Part shown: positions 17,657 through 26,187 of the stretch, piece by piece
Numbering within the stretch: the first letter of the stretch is position 1
Layout: every line of letters starts with the position of its first letter
Origin: Neobacillus novalis NBRC 102450
GTDB lineage: Bacteria > Bacillota > Bacilli > Bacillales > Cytobacillaceae
Assembly: GCF_001591805.1 (NCBI RefSeq)
Contig: NZ_BCVP01000011.1
Coordinates: forward strand, 35,014-99,013
Length of the DNA stretch: 64,000 nucleotides
Reading direction: 5' to 3'
Position numbers and translations under genes: made by a program
Notes under the pieces: generated by a model
The model's database searches: none
Told to the model about the DNA's origin: nothing
Seen by the model: the letters and a program-made list of their open reading frames with translations, nothing else

Positions 17657-18253
17657 TTACGTCAATGTCTTGATAATCACTTTAAATACATCACTTGCTT
17701 CCACTGTATCCTCTTCTACCGTTGTTAGTATTTGTGTGACCCGTAGTCCATATGAAAAGGTCATCATCAGTGTTGCCATTTTTACAGCATCAATATTTTT
17801 CGGAATCACCCCATTCGCTTGCCCCATTTTAATCCATTGTGTACCTGTTTCTTTACTGTATCTGAAAATATCATGGAGAATTTTTTTGACCTTTTCATTA
17901 TCCTGACTTAACAAATAAATAAAAATTAAATTGCCGATATCATTGCTATTTTGCCGCGAATGAAAAAACTGGCCGACAACGCCGAATCGTCCTTGATCAG
18001 GGCTTTCTTCCTTAATAGAGTGAGTGATGGTACTATGAAACTTTTCATTCATTTCTTCAATTTTTGATTTTAGAATCAGCCCAAACAATTCATCTTTACT
18101 GTCAACGTAATGGTAGATGGCTCCCTTAGACAGCCCCGACCTTTCAATGATATCCTTCAGAGTTGTACTTCGGCAGCCTTTTTCTAATATGATTTCTTCA
18201 GTTGTAGACAGAATATGTTGAAAGCTTGGATTATTAGAGATTGAACTAGTCAT
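17657..18253 (-). CDS. TetR/AcrR family transcriptional repressor
   Basis: A 198-aa one-component repressor. The N-terminal helix-turn-helix includes ILEKGCRSTTLKDIIERSGLSKGAIYHYVDSKDELF written here as several motifs: TTLKDI, LSKGAIYHY, SKDEL. The C-terminal ligand domain is variable. It follows the VC0807-type gene by 34 bp and is probably cotranscribed from 18975-19003, whose spacer holds an ACCGAC-N-GTCGGT palindrome, so it should be autoregulated. The same palindrome controls the next operon downstream. The ligand is unknown. Confidence 0.9.
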   Translation of the reverse strand: MTSSISNNPSFQHILSTTEEIILEKGCRSTTLKDIIERSGLSKGAIYHYVDSKDELFGLILKSKIEEMNEKFHSTITHSIKEESPDQGRFGVVGQFFHSRQNSNDIGNLIFIYLLSQDNEKVKKILHDIFRYSKETGTQWIKMGQANGVIPKNIDAVKMATLMMTFSYGLRVTQILTTVEEDTVEASDVFKVIIKTLT

Positions 18254-18287
18254 TTTTCTACCTTCCTTATTTGTTCATCGAGTTGTG

Positions 18288-18932
18288 TTAACGACCATTC
18301 GTTAATAAGTCTAAACGTGACTTTGCATACCTACGATACACCATTGTAATTAAAATGGCCACACCAATGACACCATAAAAAATCAATTGTGAAACAGCTA
18401 AAAAGGCTGATATAGAAAGTTCATAGACAAGAATGATTTTTACTATAGCCTCACCCAAAAGCGCAATGCCCCAAATAGCGGTCATGAACCGCAAGACAAA
18501 ACGAAAATATGGCAGCTCCCAATTCTTTGCAAATTGCCCCTTCTTTTCTGACTGATCCTGCGCACTAAATCTGATTGCGAAGTGGTAAATCAGCGGCTTT
18601 GCAAAGAACAAGGAGGCGATAAAGATTAGGCCTAATAATCCAGTAACCATTGATTCCCTTAATAAAATGAGCCTTTCGTTTCCACCGAGCACAAATGCCA
18701 GTAAGCTTAATACAAACCCCGTTAGCATAAATAAGCCAAACGCATCTGCCTTTTTATATTTCACAATATGAAACAGGTTATCCCCCAACGGAATCAAGGT
18801 TGCAATTAGCAGCGAGACAAAACTTGAATAATAGTTTAAAAGCAGATTATAAACAACAACAGGAATGGCACCATTAATCACAAGACTTAACACAATCGTT
18901 TGAATCAATTTCTTTTTTGAATTAACATTCAC
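18288..18932 (-). CDS. VC0807-type membrane protein
   Basis: A 214-aa integral membrane protein with six or seven hydrophobic segments. The order and the GDNLFHIVKYKKADAFG segment fit the VC0807 family of unknown function, often next to TetR regulators. The start is GTG 18932 behind GGGGAGGAA. It is the first gene of a two-gene operon with the TetR repressor. An exporter or stress-related membrane role is only a guess. Confidence 0.75.
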   Translation of the reverse strand: MNVNSKKKLIQTIVLSLVINGAIPVVVYNLLLNYYSSFVSLLIATLIPLGDNLFHIVKYKKADAFGLFMLTGFVLSLLAFVLGGNERLILLRESMVTGLLGLIFIASLFFAKPLIYHFAIRFSAQDQSEKKGQFAKNWELPYFRFVLRFMTAIWGIALLGEAIVKIILVYELSISAFLAVSQLIFYGVIGVAILITMVYRRYAKSRLDLLTNGR

Positions 18933-18974
18933 CTTTGTTTCCTCCCCTTTTCACCTTCAAAATGTTCTAAATTA

Positions 18975-19003
18975 ATAATACAAACCGACGGTCGGTTTGT
19001 CAA
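18975..19003 (-). promoter_or_regulatory. Autoregulated tetR operon promoter with operator in the spacer
   Basis: On the minus strand, perfect -35 TTGACA (18998-19003), 17-bp spacer, -10 TATTAT (18975-18980). The spacer is almost entirely a perfect palindrome, CAAACCGAC-C/G-GTCGGTTTG (18981-18999). Bound TetR would block polymerase directly. Confidence 0.85.
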
Positions 19004-19188
19004 TTGATTTTTTAACTTTTTTTTCCTGAAATTGAAATTGCTCATTTTGCAAAAATATGTTGTTATTTCGTGATTTCAGTCTTGTTTTGATAGCTTTTGT
19101 CAGTAGGCAGGAAAATGGGATACCAGTTGGTGAATAACTATCACAAAGATGATTATTTCCTAGATTCAATAGAGAGGAATGAAAATTA

Positions 19189-20091
19189 ATGAAGACCTAT
19201 ACCTTGAAAGAAGTATCTAGAAAAATAAATATTGCACCGGGGACGTTACGCCAATGGGAAAAAGATTTTGAAGAGACACTAGGAATTCCCCGTTCCAAAC
19301 AAGGTGCAAGAATCTATTCAGATTTGTTGATTGACCAACTGGTAGAAATAAAACAAATGACCGCCAAGAAGTTAAGTAAGGATCAGATACGGCAAGCAAT
19401 GAAAAAAGAACAAAAAGCTGGGGGTGAAGATCGTACTACAAAAAATGCCGAAGTGTCACTAGAAATCATGGCTGAACCGGTTCCTCCAATCGCTGTTGAT
19501 GAAAACGCACCAAATAATGCTGACCTATTTTTTGAGGCAATGGAAACGTATAAAAAAAATTTCTTAAATGAGGTCAAGGAGGAAATTCGAAATGTTGTTC
19601 GTAAAGAGGTAGTAGATGAGTTGAAAAAAGAAATATCAAAAGGCACCTTTTATACGGTGAAATCACTTTCAGATTCTATTTACAAATCGACAGCCAATAC
19701 AAAAGCTGATATCGAAGAGTTATCCGAAACACTTGAAAAATCTTCGGAGTTGACTGCTGACTCATTACTGTACCTTAGTAACAGCATTGCAAATGTTTCA
19801 CTTGAGACTTCCGAAGAGATTCATACCCTCTCAAGGAAGCTGTCTGAAACCTCTGAAGAGTTATCTCAATATGCCGATATCACAAATAATGAAATTTCAA
19901 GTCTTACTGAGGCTATTTCAACCGACCGGGAATTCTTTGTTGAAGAGCGTAATCAATATCGGCTAGAAATTACCCAAAGGGAACGAGCTTTCCAACAAAT
20001 GCTAGTAAGCTTTAGAGATGTTGCCGCGGCCAAAGAGAAGAAAAGGTGGAAATTTTGGTCTTTAAGGGGGAATTCACATGAATACAAGTGA
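19189..20091 (+). CDS. MerR-type DNA-binding protein with long helical tail, RacA-like paralogue
   Basis: A 300-aa protein with an N-terminal winged helix of MerR type (TYTLKEVSRKINIAPGTLRQWEKDF, given as the elements LKEVSRKINI, PGTLRQWEKD). From about residue 110 it is a long, Ser/Thr/Glu-rich helical region (SETLEKSSELTADSLLYL). It ends in a basic aromatic tail, KEKKRWKFWSLRG. It overlaps racA by 14 bp, so the two are translationally coupled. RacA has the same plan, HTH plus coiled coil plus basic-hydrophobic tail. A role in chromosome anchoring or organisation is inferred from this pairing. Confidence 0.75.
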   Translation: MKTYTLKEVSRKINIAPGTLRQWEKDFEETLGIPRSKQGARIYSDLLIDQLVEIKQMTAKKLSKDQIRQAMKKEQKAGGEDRTTKNAEVSLEIMAEPVPPIAVDENAPNNADLFFEAMETYKKNFLNEVKEEIRNVVRKEVVDELKKEISKGTFYTVKSLSDSIYKSTANTKADIEELSETLEKSSELTADSLLYLSNSIANVSLETSEEIHTLSRKLSETSEELSQYADITNNEISSLTEAISTDREFFVEERNQYRLEITQRERAFQQMLVSFRDVAAAKEKKRWKFWSLRGNSHEYK

Positions 20092-20602
20092 AGTGGCGAA
20101 ATTATTAGGGGTGTCTGCGAGCACTGTTCAGCGCTGGGTTAAACTGATGGAGCTGCCAATGGAAAAAAATGATCGAGGACATTATCATTTTACTAGCGAA
20201 GATATTGAGCTCTTAAAAAAAATTCATGAACAGCTTCAAAATGGAATATTGCTCCAAGATATCGCCCCTGTGGTGGAAAAAAGGGGAATTCGAAAAGGTT
20301 CAGTTAAAAGAGGCGGGGAAAAGGAAACAGCCATCGAAAGGTTGGTTACGAAGGTCAGCGAATTAGAAATGAATCTAAATACCAAGGCCGATTCAGTTGC
20401 ATCCTATCAGCTCCTCCAGCATCGCCGGGAAATAGATGATTTACAAAATCAGGTAACCCAATTAGCACTAGAGCTTGAACGGCTTCAATTTCAAATGAAG
20501 GAAATGAACACACCCCCACAAATCGACAAACCACTGGTTTTGGATGGTGGCAAGGTAAGAAGTAAAAAGAAAAATATCGTCAGTTCTCTATTTGGTTTTT
20601 AA
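20078..20602 (+). CDS. racA: Chromosome-anchoring protein RacA
   Basis: A 174-aa kinetochore-like protein that in B. subtilis binds near the origin and attaches it to the DivIVA-marked cell pole during sporulation. The N-terminus MNTSEVAKLLGVSAST with VQRWVK and GHYHFTSEDIELLKK closely follows the B. subtilis RacA HTH as I recall it. A coiled coil occupies about residues 105-150, and the C-terminus has a basic stretch KVRSKKKN followed by IVSSLFGF. It overlaps the upstream HTH gene. A terminator follows. It supports a spore-forming host. Confidence 0.85.
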   Translation: MNTSEVAKLLGVSASTVQRWVKLMELPMEKNDRGHYHFTSEDIELLKKIHEQLQNGILLQDIAPVVEKRGIRKGSVKRGGEKETAIERLVTKVSELEMNLNTKADSVASYQLLQHRREIDDLQNQVTQLALELERLQFQMKEMNTPPQIDKPLVLDGGKVRSKKKNIVSSLFGF

Positions 20603-20620
20603 ACAAAACCACCAACGCAT

Positions 20621-20667
20621 AAAAAACATGACCGAACAGATTTTTCCCGTTTAGCCATGTTTTTTTT
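20621..20667 (+). terminator. Terminator after racA
   Basis: AAAAAACATG pairs with CATGTTTTTT, with an inner partial stem (CGAAC/GTTTAG), followed by T8. Confidence 0.65.
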
Positions 20668-20696
20668 ACACTTTTTTGTTTTTCACGCTGTCGCTG

Positions 20697-21161
20697 TCAG
20701 GCTTCTTTATATCTCTCTTGCACGTCAAACAAATCGCCGACATACGAAATTTCCTTGATGGTAACCTGAAGTTCGCCTGTTGGAATCTTCAGTGATAGCT
20801 GCTCACCAAGATTTTTTAGTAGCAGCTGTCTGCCTACTGGTGATAAAAAGGAAATAAGGCCTTGATCGGGTTCTGACTGTTCTGGAAAACAGATTGTATA
20901 ATCTTCCGTCTCATTGTCATCGTCGTAAAGGACAGTTACTTTTGTTCCGATAAAAGCTTTAGGAATCGATGAAATGAAGGTGCTTTTACGATTTTGCTGT
21001 AGTAAATCATCAACCTCTAAGAGGTACAAACTAAAAAAATGCTTCATTCTCTCTTGGACAGGGGTTGAAGAAAAATAAAGAGTGGTTAATTCCTGAATAT
21101 TCTCGTCAATATACACTATCTGCTGACTGAAAAAGTCTTTGGATGGATAACTACGGTTCAT
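20697..21161 (-). CDS. GreA/GreB C-terminal domain protein
   Basis: Start at ATG 21161 behind GGAGGC (the frame runs to 21188). The last 80 residues (KVTVLYDDDNETEDYTICF, LSPVGRQLLLKNLGE, TGELQVTIKEI) form the FKBP-like fold of GreA/GreB and Rnk. The N-terminal 75 residues are helical, but I cannot see the acidic coiled-coil tip that makes GreA cleave backtracked RNA. It may bind RNA polymerase in the secondary channel without cleavage activity, as Rnk does (inference). It is transcribed alone. Confidence 0.72.
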   Translation of the reverse strand: MNRSYPSKDFFSQQIVYIDENIQELTTLYFSSTPVQERMKHFFSLYLLEVDDLLQQNRKSTFISSIPKAFIGTKVTVLYDDDNETEDYTICFPEQSEPDQGLISFLSPVGRQLLLKNLGEQLSLKIPTGELQVTIKEISYVGDLFDVQERYKEA

Positions 21162-21361
21162 AGTATATTGCCTCCAAGCTAGTGTCAAATTTCCTGCAGA
21201 ACTTCATAAAGATTTTCATTACAAATTCCTCCCAAATAAAAAAATGAACCTTCCATTTGTATAGAAAATCCTTTGGTCTACCCTAATTTTAGGGCAGAGC
21301 CGTAGTACCACTATACGAAAATGAAAAGCTTTCCTACCCTTTTAACAAAGGAAAATCTTAG

Positions 21362-21367
21362 TATAAT
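21362..21367 (+). promoter_or_regulatory. -10 element upstream of nitronate monooxygenase
   Basis: TATAAT at 21362-21367 with a poor -35 (CTTTTA, 17 bp upstream). The leader would be about 160 nt and contains CTGGTCA...TGACCAG arms. The rest of the 21189-21532 interval shows a CCCTAATTTTAGGG palindrome near 21280 and nothing else I can name. Confidence 0.4.
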
Positions 21368-21532
21368 ATTACCATATCTAGACAGAAAAGTCGCAACAAC
21401 TGGTCAGTAAATGTTTGCGTATCAGAAATATTACAACCTGCCTTTATGACCAGGTGATAGAAATCACATACAAACGAAAGGGAAGGTGATACCATACATT
21501 TGAAGGTATATTAATCGAAACGAGGTTATGAA

Positions 21533-22498
21533 TTGAATTTTCCACAACTAAAAATAGGACATATGAAACCTGCAGTTCCCATTATGCAAGGCGGAATGGG
21601 TGTAGGTATTTCTCTGAGCAAGTTGGCTTCAGCAGTCGCAAACGCCGGTGGGGTTGGGATTATTTCCGGTACAGGAATTACTGTTCATGAAATGCGTTCA
21701 CATATTAGACGAGCAAAGGAACTAGTCGCAGGTGCCGGTTACATAGGTGTAAATGTATTATTTGCCATGAATGACTTTGCCGAAAAAATGAAAGCAGCCC
21801 TTGAAGAAAAAGTTGATTTTATTATTTCCGGTGCCGGCATCTCCAGGGATATGTATACATGGGGGAAACAAGCGGGAATCCCGGTCATTTCCATTGTCTC
21901 ATCTGCTAAATTAGCAAGGATTTCCGAACGGTTAGGCGCGGCAGCCGTTGTCGTTGAAGGCTTTGAGGCTGGCGGTCATCTTGGAACCGAGCGTTCCATG
22001 TTTGAAATACTACCCGAAATTGTTGAAACCGTTTCAATCCCCGTTATTGCAGCTGGCGGCATTATGACGGGCAGTGATATCGCCAAAGCACTCGCCATGG
22101 GAGCATCTGGAGTTCAAATGGGCACCCGTTTTGTTGCCAGCGAGGAATGTGATGCCCCTCTTTCGTTTAAGCAGAAATATGTCGATGCCGGTAAAGATGA
22201 CACGGTTTTGGTTAAAACAACTGTCGGCCTGCAGGGAAGAGCCATCAAAAATAATTTCACAAAATTAATCAGCGGACCTGATAAGTTAAAAATAGCTAAA
22301 TGCCATGATTGCCTAAAGAATTGTTCCTATCGCTTTTGTACGCTTGATTCGCTTCTAACATCTGTTGGCGGTGATGTGGAAAACGGGCTCGTTTTTGCGG
22401 GTGCAAGAGTGGATGAAATCAAAGAAATTCTCCCTGTCCAAAAAATTATTGATAACCTCACTGCAGAATATGATGAAGCAATAAAAGAAAGTCTCTAG
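21533..22498 (+). CDS. Nitronate monooxygenase (FMN-dependent 2-nitropropane dioxygenase family)
   Basis: A TIM-barrel flavoprotein of 321 aa that oxidises alkyl nitronates to carbonyl compounds and nitrite. The N-terminal PIMQGGMGVGISLSKLA, the central VVVEGFEAGGHLG and PVIAAGGIMTG, and the phosphate-binding GASGVQMGTRFVAS are family hallmarks. A Cys-rich C-terminal insert (CHDCLKNCSYRFC) is seen in the bacterial class that resembles FabK-like reductases and may bind metal. TTG 21533 follows GAGG with modest spacing. It forms its own transcription unit. Confidence 0.85.
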   Translation: MNFPQLKIGHMKPAVPIMQGGMGVGISLSKLASAVANAGGVGIISGTGITVHEMRSHIRRAKELVAGAGYIGVNVLFAMNDFAEKMKAALEEKVDFIISGAGISRDMYTWGKQAGIPVISIVSSAKLARISERLGAAAVVVEGFEAGGHLGTERSMFEILPEIVETVSIPVIAAGGIMTGSDIAKALAMGASGVQMGTRFVASEECDAPLSFKQKYVDAGKDDTVLVKTTVGLQGRAIKNNFTKLISGPDKLKIAKCHDCLKNCSYRFCTLDSLLTSVGGDVENGLVFAGARVDEIKEILPVQKIIDNLTAEYDEAIKESL

Positions 22499-22524
22499 GT
22501 TTAATTAAAATCTCTCTTAATAAG

Positions 22525-22563
22525 AAAAGACTCCAGCGCCTTGGTCGGCCGCAGGAGTCTTTT
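22525..22563. terminator. Bidirectional terminator, nitronate monooxygenase and M50 gene
   Basis: AAAAGACTCC pairs with GGAGTCTTTT around an 18-base loop with its own GC-rich part. It overlaps the 3' end of the convergent M50 peptidase gene. Confidence 0.75.
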
Positions 22564-23281
22564 AACTTCCTAGTTTATAATAACCTCTTTTTAGCGCGAA
22601 ATAACAAAACCATAGGGCTTGGAGAAAGAAAAACATGCCCCAGATTGGCGCTGGAAAAATAACTGTTAACCGGGCAAGGTTAGCAGCATCCCCTGCTCCA
22701 TCCGGCTGAATAACACTTATATAAAGGATTTCATAGGCACTTTGAACCGAATCAACTAATAGAATGGAGGCAATTAGAAGTAACAAATGATCCCGTACAG
22801 TTTGGCTCCCCTTGATAAGTAATAAGAGAAAAGCAACAGCAAATGAACATAGCCAAAAGATTCCATATGGGTTCCGCACCCAAAAGATAAGGTTAAGGAA
22901 AATAAAAGCTAACAAAATATCAATCAAAATGGTTTGCCTCTTCCTTCCTATCAGTAAGAATGAGAGAAACGACATAAACGAGGAAAAGGTATAGCCGGCA
23001 AGACTCGTAAAGAAGCTGCCAATCCAGGTAGACTGATTACTATATGTTGCCCCTTCTGAATTCATAAATAAAGAAATCCTTTCCACATTGCCTCCAAGCA
23101 GGGCAATAAAAGCATGACCTGATTCATGAATAAGCGTATTAATGACCTTTGCATAATTTCCGAGAAGCGGTACGTGAATCAACAAAAAAGCTAACACGAG
23201 GAAAAGGAAAAACTTCGTACTTAATTTTTCGCGAACAAAGCTCAAAATAGATTCTCCTCTTTTATAAATTTCTAACCTCAT
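22562..23281 (-). CDS. M50-like membrane metallopeptidase
   Basis: A 239-aa multi-pass protein. HESGH near residue 53 is the HExxH zinc site, in a hydrophobic region as in site-2 proteases, followed by five or six further membrane segments. It lacks the usual PDZ domain and the typical NPDG motif, so it belongs to the small M50B-type group of unknown substrate. It is convergent with the nitronate monooxygenase and not in an operon. Enzyme activity is inferred from the motif only. Confidence 0.7.
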   Translation of the reverse strand: MRLEIYKRGESILSFVREKLSTKFFLFLVLAFLLIHVPLLGNYAKVINTLIHESGHAFIALLGGNVERISLFMNSEGATYSNQSTWIGSFFTSLAGYTFSSFMSFLSFLLIGRKRQTILIDILLAFIFLNLIFWVRNPYGIFWLCSFAVAFLLLLIKGSQTVRDHLLLLIASILLVDSVQSAYEILYISVIQPDGAGDAANLARLTVIFPAPIWGMFFFLQALWFCYFALKRGYYKLGS

Positions 23282-23384
23282 TTTAACATTTTTTAGTGAA
23301 ACTATCGCAAATTTAAACTCGGAGATTTAGAAAATTCTTATTTTATTTTCTTTATACTATCCGTTTATTACTTCCGGAATGGAT

Positions 23385-23424
23385 TCGACAAACCAACAAC
23401 TTATATGTTATTATCGGGTTGTTG
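23385..23424 (+). promoter_or_regulatory. Promoter and inverted repeat of the osmolyte transporter operon
   Basis: TCGACA (23385-23390), 18-bp spacer, TATTAT (23409-23414). CAACAAC (23394-23400) and GTTGTTG (23418-23424) form perfect 7-bp arms around the -10, a plausible operator. The regulator is not known. Confidence 0.5.
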
Positions 23425-23463
23425 CATTAGCGAACGTACATTTTTATTTAGGAGGAATGTAAT

Positions 23464-24588
23464 TTGATAGAGTTTAAGAATATTGTAAAGAAGTATCGAA
23501 GCAAAACCATCATTAATCCTTTTTCATTGGAAATTGATGCTGGACAGTTGGTTGTTTTTATTGGACCAAGTGGCTGCGGGAAAACCACCTTACTCAAAAT
23601 GATCAATAAACTAATCCAACCTTCTTCAGGAAAAATTTTTGTGAATGGGACGGATATCTCGACAATGAATCCGATTGAACTACGGAGGAATATCGGATAT
23701 GTGATTCAAAACACAGGACTATTTCCACATATGTCGATTAAAGAAAATTTAGAGTTGATACCAAAGCTTAAAGGTGAAGAGCCAGCTTCAATTGAGAAAA
23801 AGACAAAAGAATTGCTTGAAATTGTTGGTTTAGACCCAAAGGAATTCTTACATCGTTTTCCAAAAGAACTGAGCGGCGGTCAGCAGCAAAGAATTGGTGT
23901 AGCAAGAGCTTTCTCCACAAACTCCGATATTATCCTAATGGATGAACCCTTCAGTGCACTAGACCCTGTTACGAGAAGTTCACTTCAAGATGAGTTGTTC
24001 CAAATGCAAAAGGAATTAAACAAGACCATCATCTTTGTCACCCATGATATGGATGAGGCTATTAAAATAGCAGACAAGATTTGTATTTTAAAAGACGGAG
24101 ATATTCTCCAGTATGACACTCCTGAAAATATTCTTAAAAACCCTGCTAATGATTTTGTTGAAGATTTCATTGGAAAAAGAAGGGTTTGGAACAACCCTGA
24201 ATTATTGATGGCAGAGGATATCATGATTCATCAGCCTGTAAAAATTACCCCGATGCGGACCGTATTGCAGGCAATTGAGATTATGAAGGACAATAAGGTA
24301 GACAGCTTAATGGTGACAGATAAAAATAATGTCCTTAAGGGTCTTGTAACCTTAAAAGCTATTCAATTGCTCAATCGAACTACCTCAATTGAAATGATCA
24401 TGGAGCAAAATGTGCTTTCCGTTTCACAGGATGCTAATTTAATTTCCGTTTTAGCAACAATGAATGAGCATAAAATTGGTTATCTTCCTGTTGTTAACAG
24501 TGCGAAACAATTAATAGGATTGATAACAAGAAGCAGCATTTTATCAGCATTAAGCAGTCAATTAATTGACTTGGAGGTGGCGTTTTAA
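23464..24588 (+). CDS. Quaternary-amine ABC transporter ATPase with two CBS domains (OpuCA/ProV type)
   Basis: The ATPase of a glycine betaine/carnitine/choline importer used in osmoprotection. Walker A is GPSGCGKTT, the signature LSGGQQQRIGVARAF, and Walker B IILMDEPFSALDP. Residues about 250-370 hold two CBS domains, which sense ionic strength in OpuA and bind c-di-AMP in OpuC-type relatives. TTG 23464 is behind a strong AGGAGG. Its stop overlaps the start of the permease gene (TAATG), so they are one operon. Confidence 0.92.
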   Translation: MIEFKNIVKKYRSKTIINPFSLEIDAGQLVVFIGPSGCGKTTLLKMINKLIQPSSGKIFVNGTDISTMNPIELRRNIGYVIQNTGLFPHMSIKENLELIPKLKGEEPASIEKKTKELLEIVGLDPKEFLHRFPKELSGGQQQRIGVARAFSTNSDIILMDEPFSALDPVTRSSLQDELFQMQKELNKTIIFVTHDMDEAIKIADKICILKDGDILQYDTPENILKNPANDFVEDFIGKRRVWNNPELLMAEDIMIHQPVKITPMRTVLQAIEIMKDNKVDSLMVTDKNNVLKGLVTLKAIQLLNRTTSIEMIMEQNVLSVSQDANLISVLATMNEHKIGYLPVVNSAKQLIGLITRSSILSALSSQLIDLEVAF

Positions 24589-26147
24589 TGAGTGATTTTT
24601 GGAATTATCTAACTGGTAACTACCAGCAAATACTCAGTTTACTTGGAGAGCATCTTTATTTAAGTATTGTATCAGTAGTCATTGCCATTATCATTGGTGT
24701 TCCACTTGGGATCTTAATTTCAAATGAAAAGAAGCTTTCAAAACCGATTATCGGAACGACAAACGTTATTCAGGCCGTCCCGAGCTTGGCCTTACTCGGA
24801 TTCCTGATTCCCTTTGTTGGAATTGGCAGTACGCCCGCGATTGTGATGGTTGTCCTTTATTCCCTCCTTCCAATCGTAAAGAATACGTATACGGGCTTAA
24901 CAAACATTGACGGAGACATTCTGGAAGCCGCCAAAGGCATCGGTCTGACTAAGAGTCAAACAATGAGAAAGGTTCAGCTTCCGCTCGCCTTCCCGATGAT
25001 TATGGCGGGTATCAGAATTTCAGCGGTTACAGCTGTTGGTTTGATGACCATTGCTGCCTTCGTTGGAGCAGGCGGACTGGGGTACCTCGTATTCTCGGGT
25101 GTGCAGACCGTCGATAATCATATGATTTTGGCCGGAGCGATTCCTGCCTGTATATTAGCACTCTTGATTGACTTTGTCGTTGGGAAACTTGAATCCTCCC
25201 TTTCTTATACGAACAAGAAAAAATCCGCAACAAAGTCAAGCAAAAAGGCAAAAAAATGGATAGTTGGTGTGGCCTCTATTTTGTTAATTGCTGCAGGTTC
25301 ACTTAAAGTTTATTCAATCGCCAATGCTGAAGACAAAATAGTCATTGGTTCAAAGAATTTCAGTGAGTCATTAATTTTAGGGAATATGCTTGCTGATCTA
25401 ATCGAAAACAAGACGGATATTCAAGTAGAAAGAAAGTTAAATCTTGGTGGTACGCAGGTTGCTTTTAGTGCGATTAAAAATGGGGATATTGATTTATATG
25501 TTGAATATACGGGGACAGGTTTGGTAAATATTTTAAATCAGCCTCCAGAAAGTAACCCGGACAAAGTCTATGATTTTGTTCAACAAGAATTCAAGCAAAA
25601 ATATGGAATTGACTTATTAAACCCGCTTGGGTTTAATAACACCTATGCCTTAGCTGTACGCCAAGACACTGTTGACGAGTATAATTTAAAGACGATATCT
25701 GATCTGGCCAAAGTAAGCAATCAATTAGTCTTTGGTCCAACCATTGAATTTCCCAACCGGGTAGATGGATTACCTGGACTTGCAAAAACATATCATATCG
25801 AATTCAAAGATGTCAAAGCCATAGATGGCGGATTGCGCTATACTGCACTTAAGAATCATAAAAGTGATGTTATCGATGCCTTTTCTACCGATGGATTACT
25901 CGAGGCATTTCAATTGAAGGTGTTAAAAGATGATAAAAACTTTTTCCCACCGTATTATGCCGTGCCAATAATTAAACAAGAAACATTAAAAGAACATCCG
26001 GAATTAAAAAAGGCAATTAACACCTTATCCGGTAAGCTTAACGATGAAAAAATGCGGGAACTTAACTATAAGGTCGACAGCCTCAAACAGTCTCCTGAAA
26101 AAGTGGCAAAAGAATTTTTAGAAAAAGAAGGATTATTAACTAAATAG
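24588..26147 (+). CDS. Fused permease and substrate-binding protein of a quaternary-amine ABC transporter
   Basis: A 519-aa fusion. The first 210 residues are the permease (ProW type) with the EAAKGIGLTKSQ coupling loop. After a short Lys-rich linker and one membrane segment near 225-240, the rest is a periplasmic-type glycine betaine/choline-binding domain (IVIGSKNFSESLILGNM; EYTGTGLVNIL). The binding domain is thus tethered outside, as in BusAB/OpuA systems. With the CBS ATPase it forms a two-gene system. A terminator follows. Confidence 0.92.
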   Translation: MSDFWNYLTGNYQQILSLLGEHLYLSIVSVVIAIIIGVPLGILISNEKKLSKPIIGTTNVIQAVPSLALLGFLIPFVGIGSTPAIVMVVLYSLLPIVKNTYTGLTNIDGDILEAAKGIGLTKSQTMRKVQLPLAFPMIMAGIRISAVTAVGLMTIAAFVGAGGLGYLVFSGVQTVDNHMILAGAIPACILALLIDFVVGKLESSLSYTNKKKSATKSSKKAKKWIVGVASILLIAAGSLKVYSIANAEDKIVIGSKNFSESLILGNMLADLIENKTDIQVERKLNLGGTQVAFSAIKNGDIDLYVEYTGTGLVNILNQPPESNPDKVYDFVQQEFKQKYGIDLLNPLGFNNTYALAVRQDTVDEYNLKTISDLAKVSNQLVFGPTIEFPNRVDGLPGLAKTYHIEFKDVKAIDGGLRYTALKNHKSDVIDAFSTDGLLEAFQLKVLKDDKNFFPPYYAVPIIKQETLKEHPELKKAINTLSGKLNDEKMRELNYKVDSLKQSPEKVAKEFLEKEGLLTK

Positions 26148-26156
26148 CTACTACTA

Positions 26157-26187
26157 GAAAAAGCCGGTTCAATTTACCGGCTTTTTT
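26157..26187. terminator. Bidirectional terminator, osmolyte transporter and GntR gene
   Basis: AAAAAGCCGGT pairs with ACCGGCTTTTT, then T run. The two genes converge. Confidence 0.88.
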
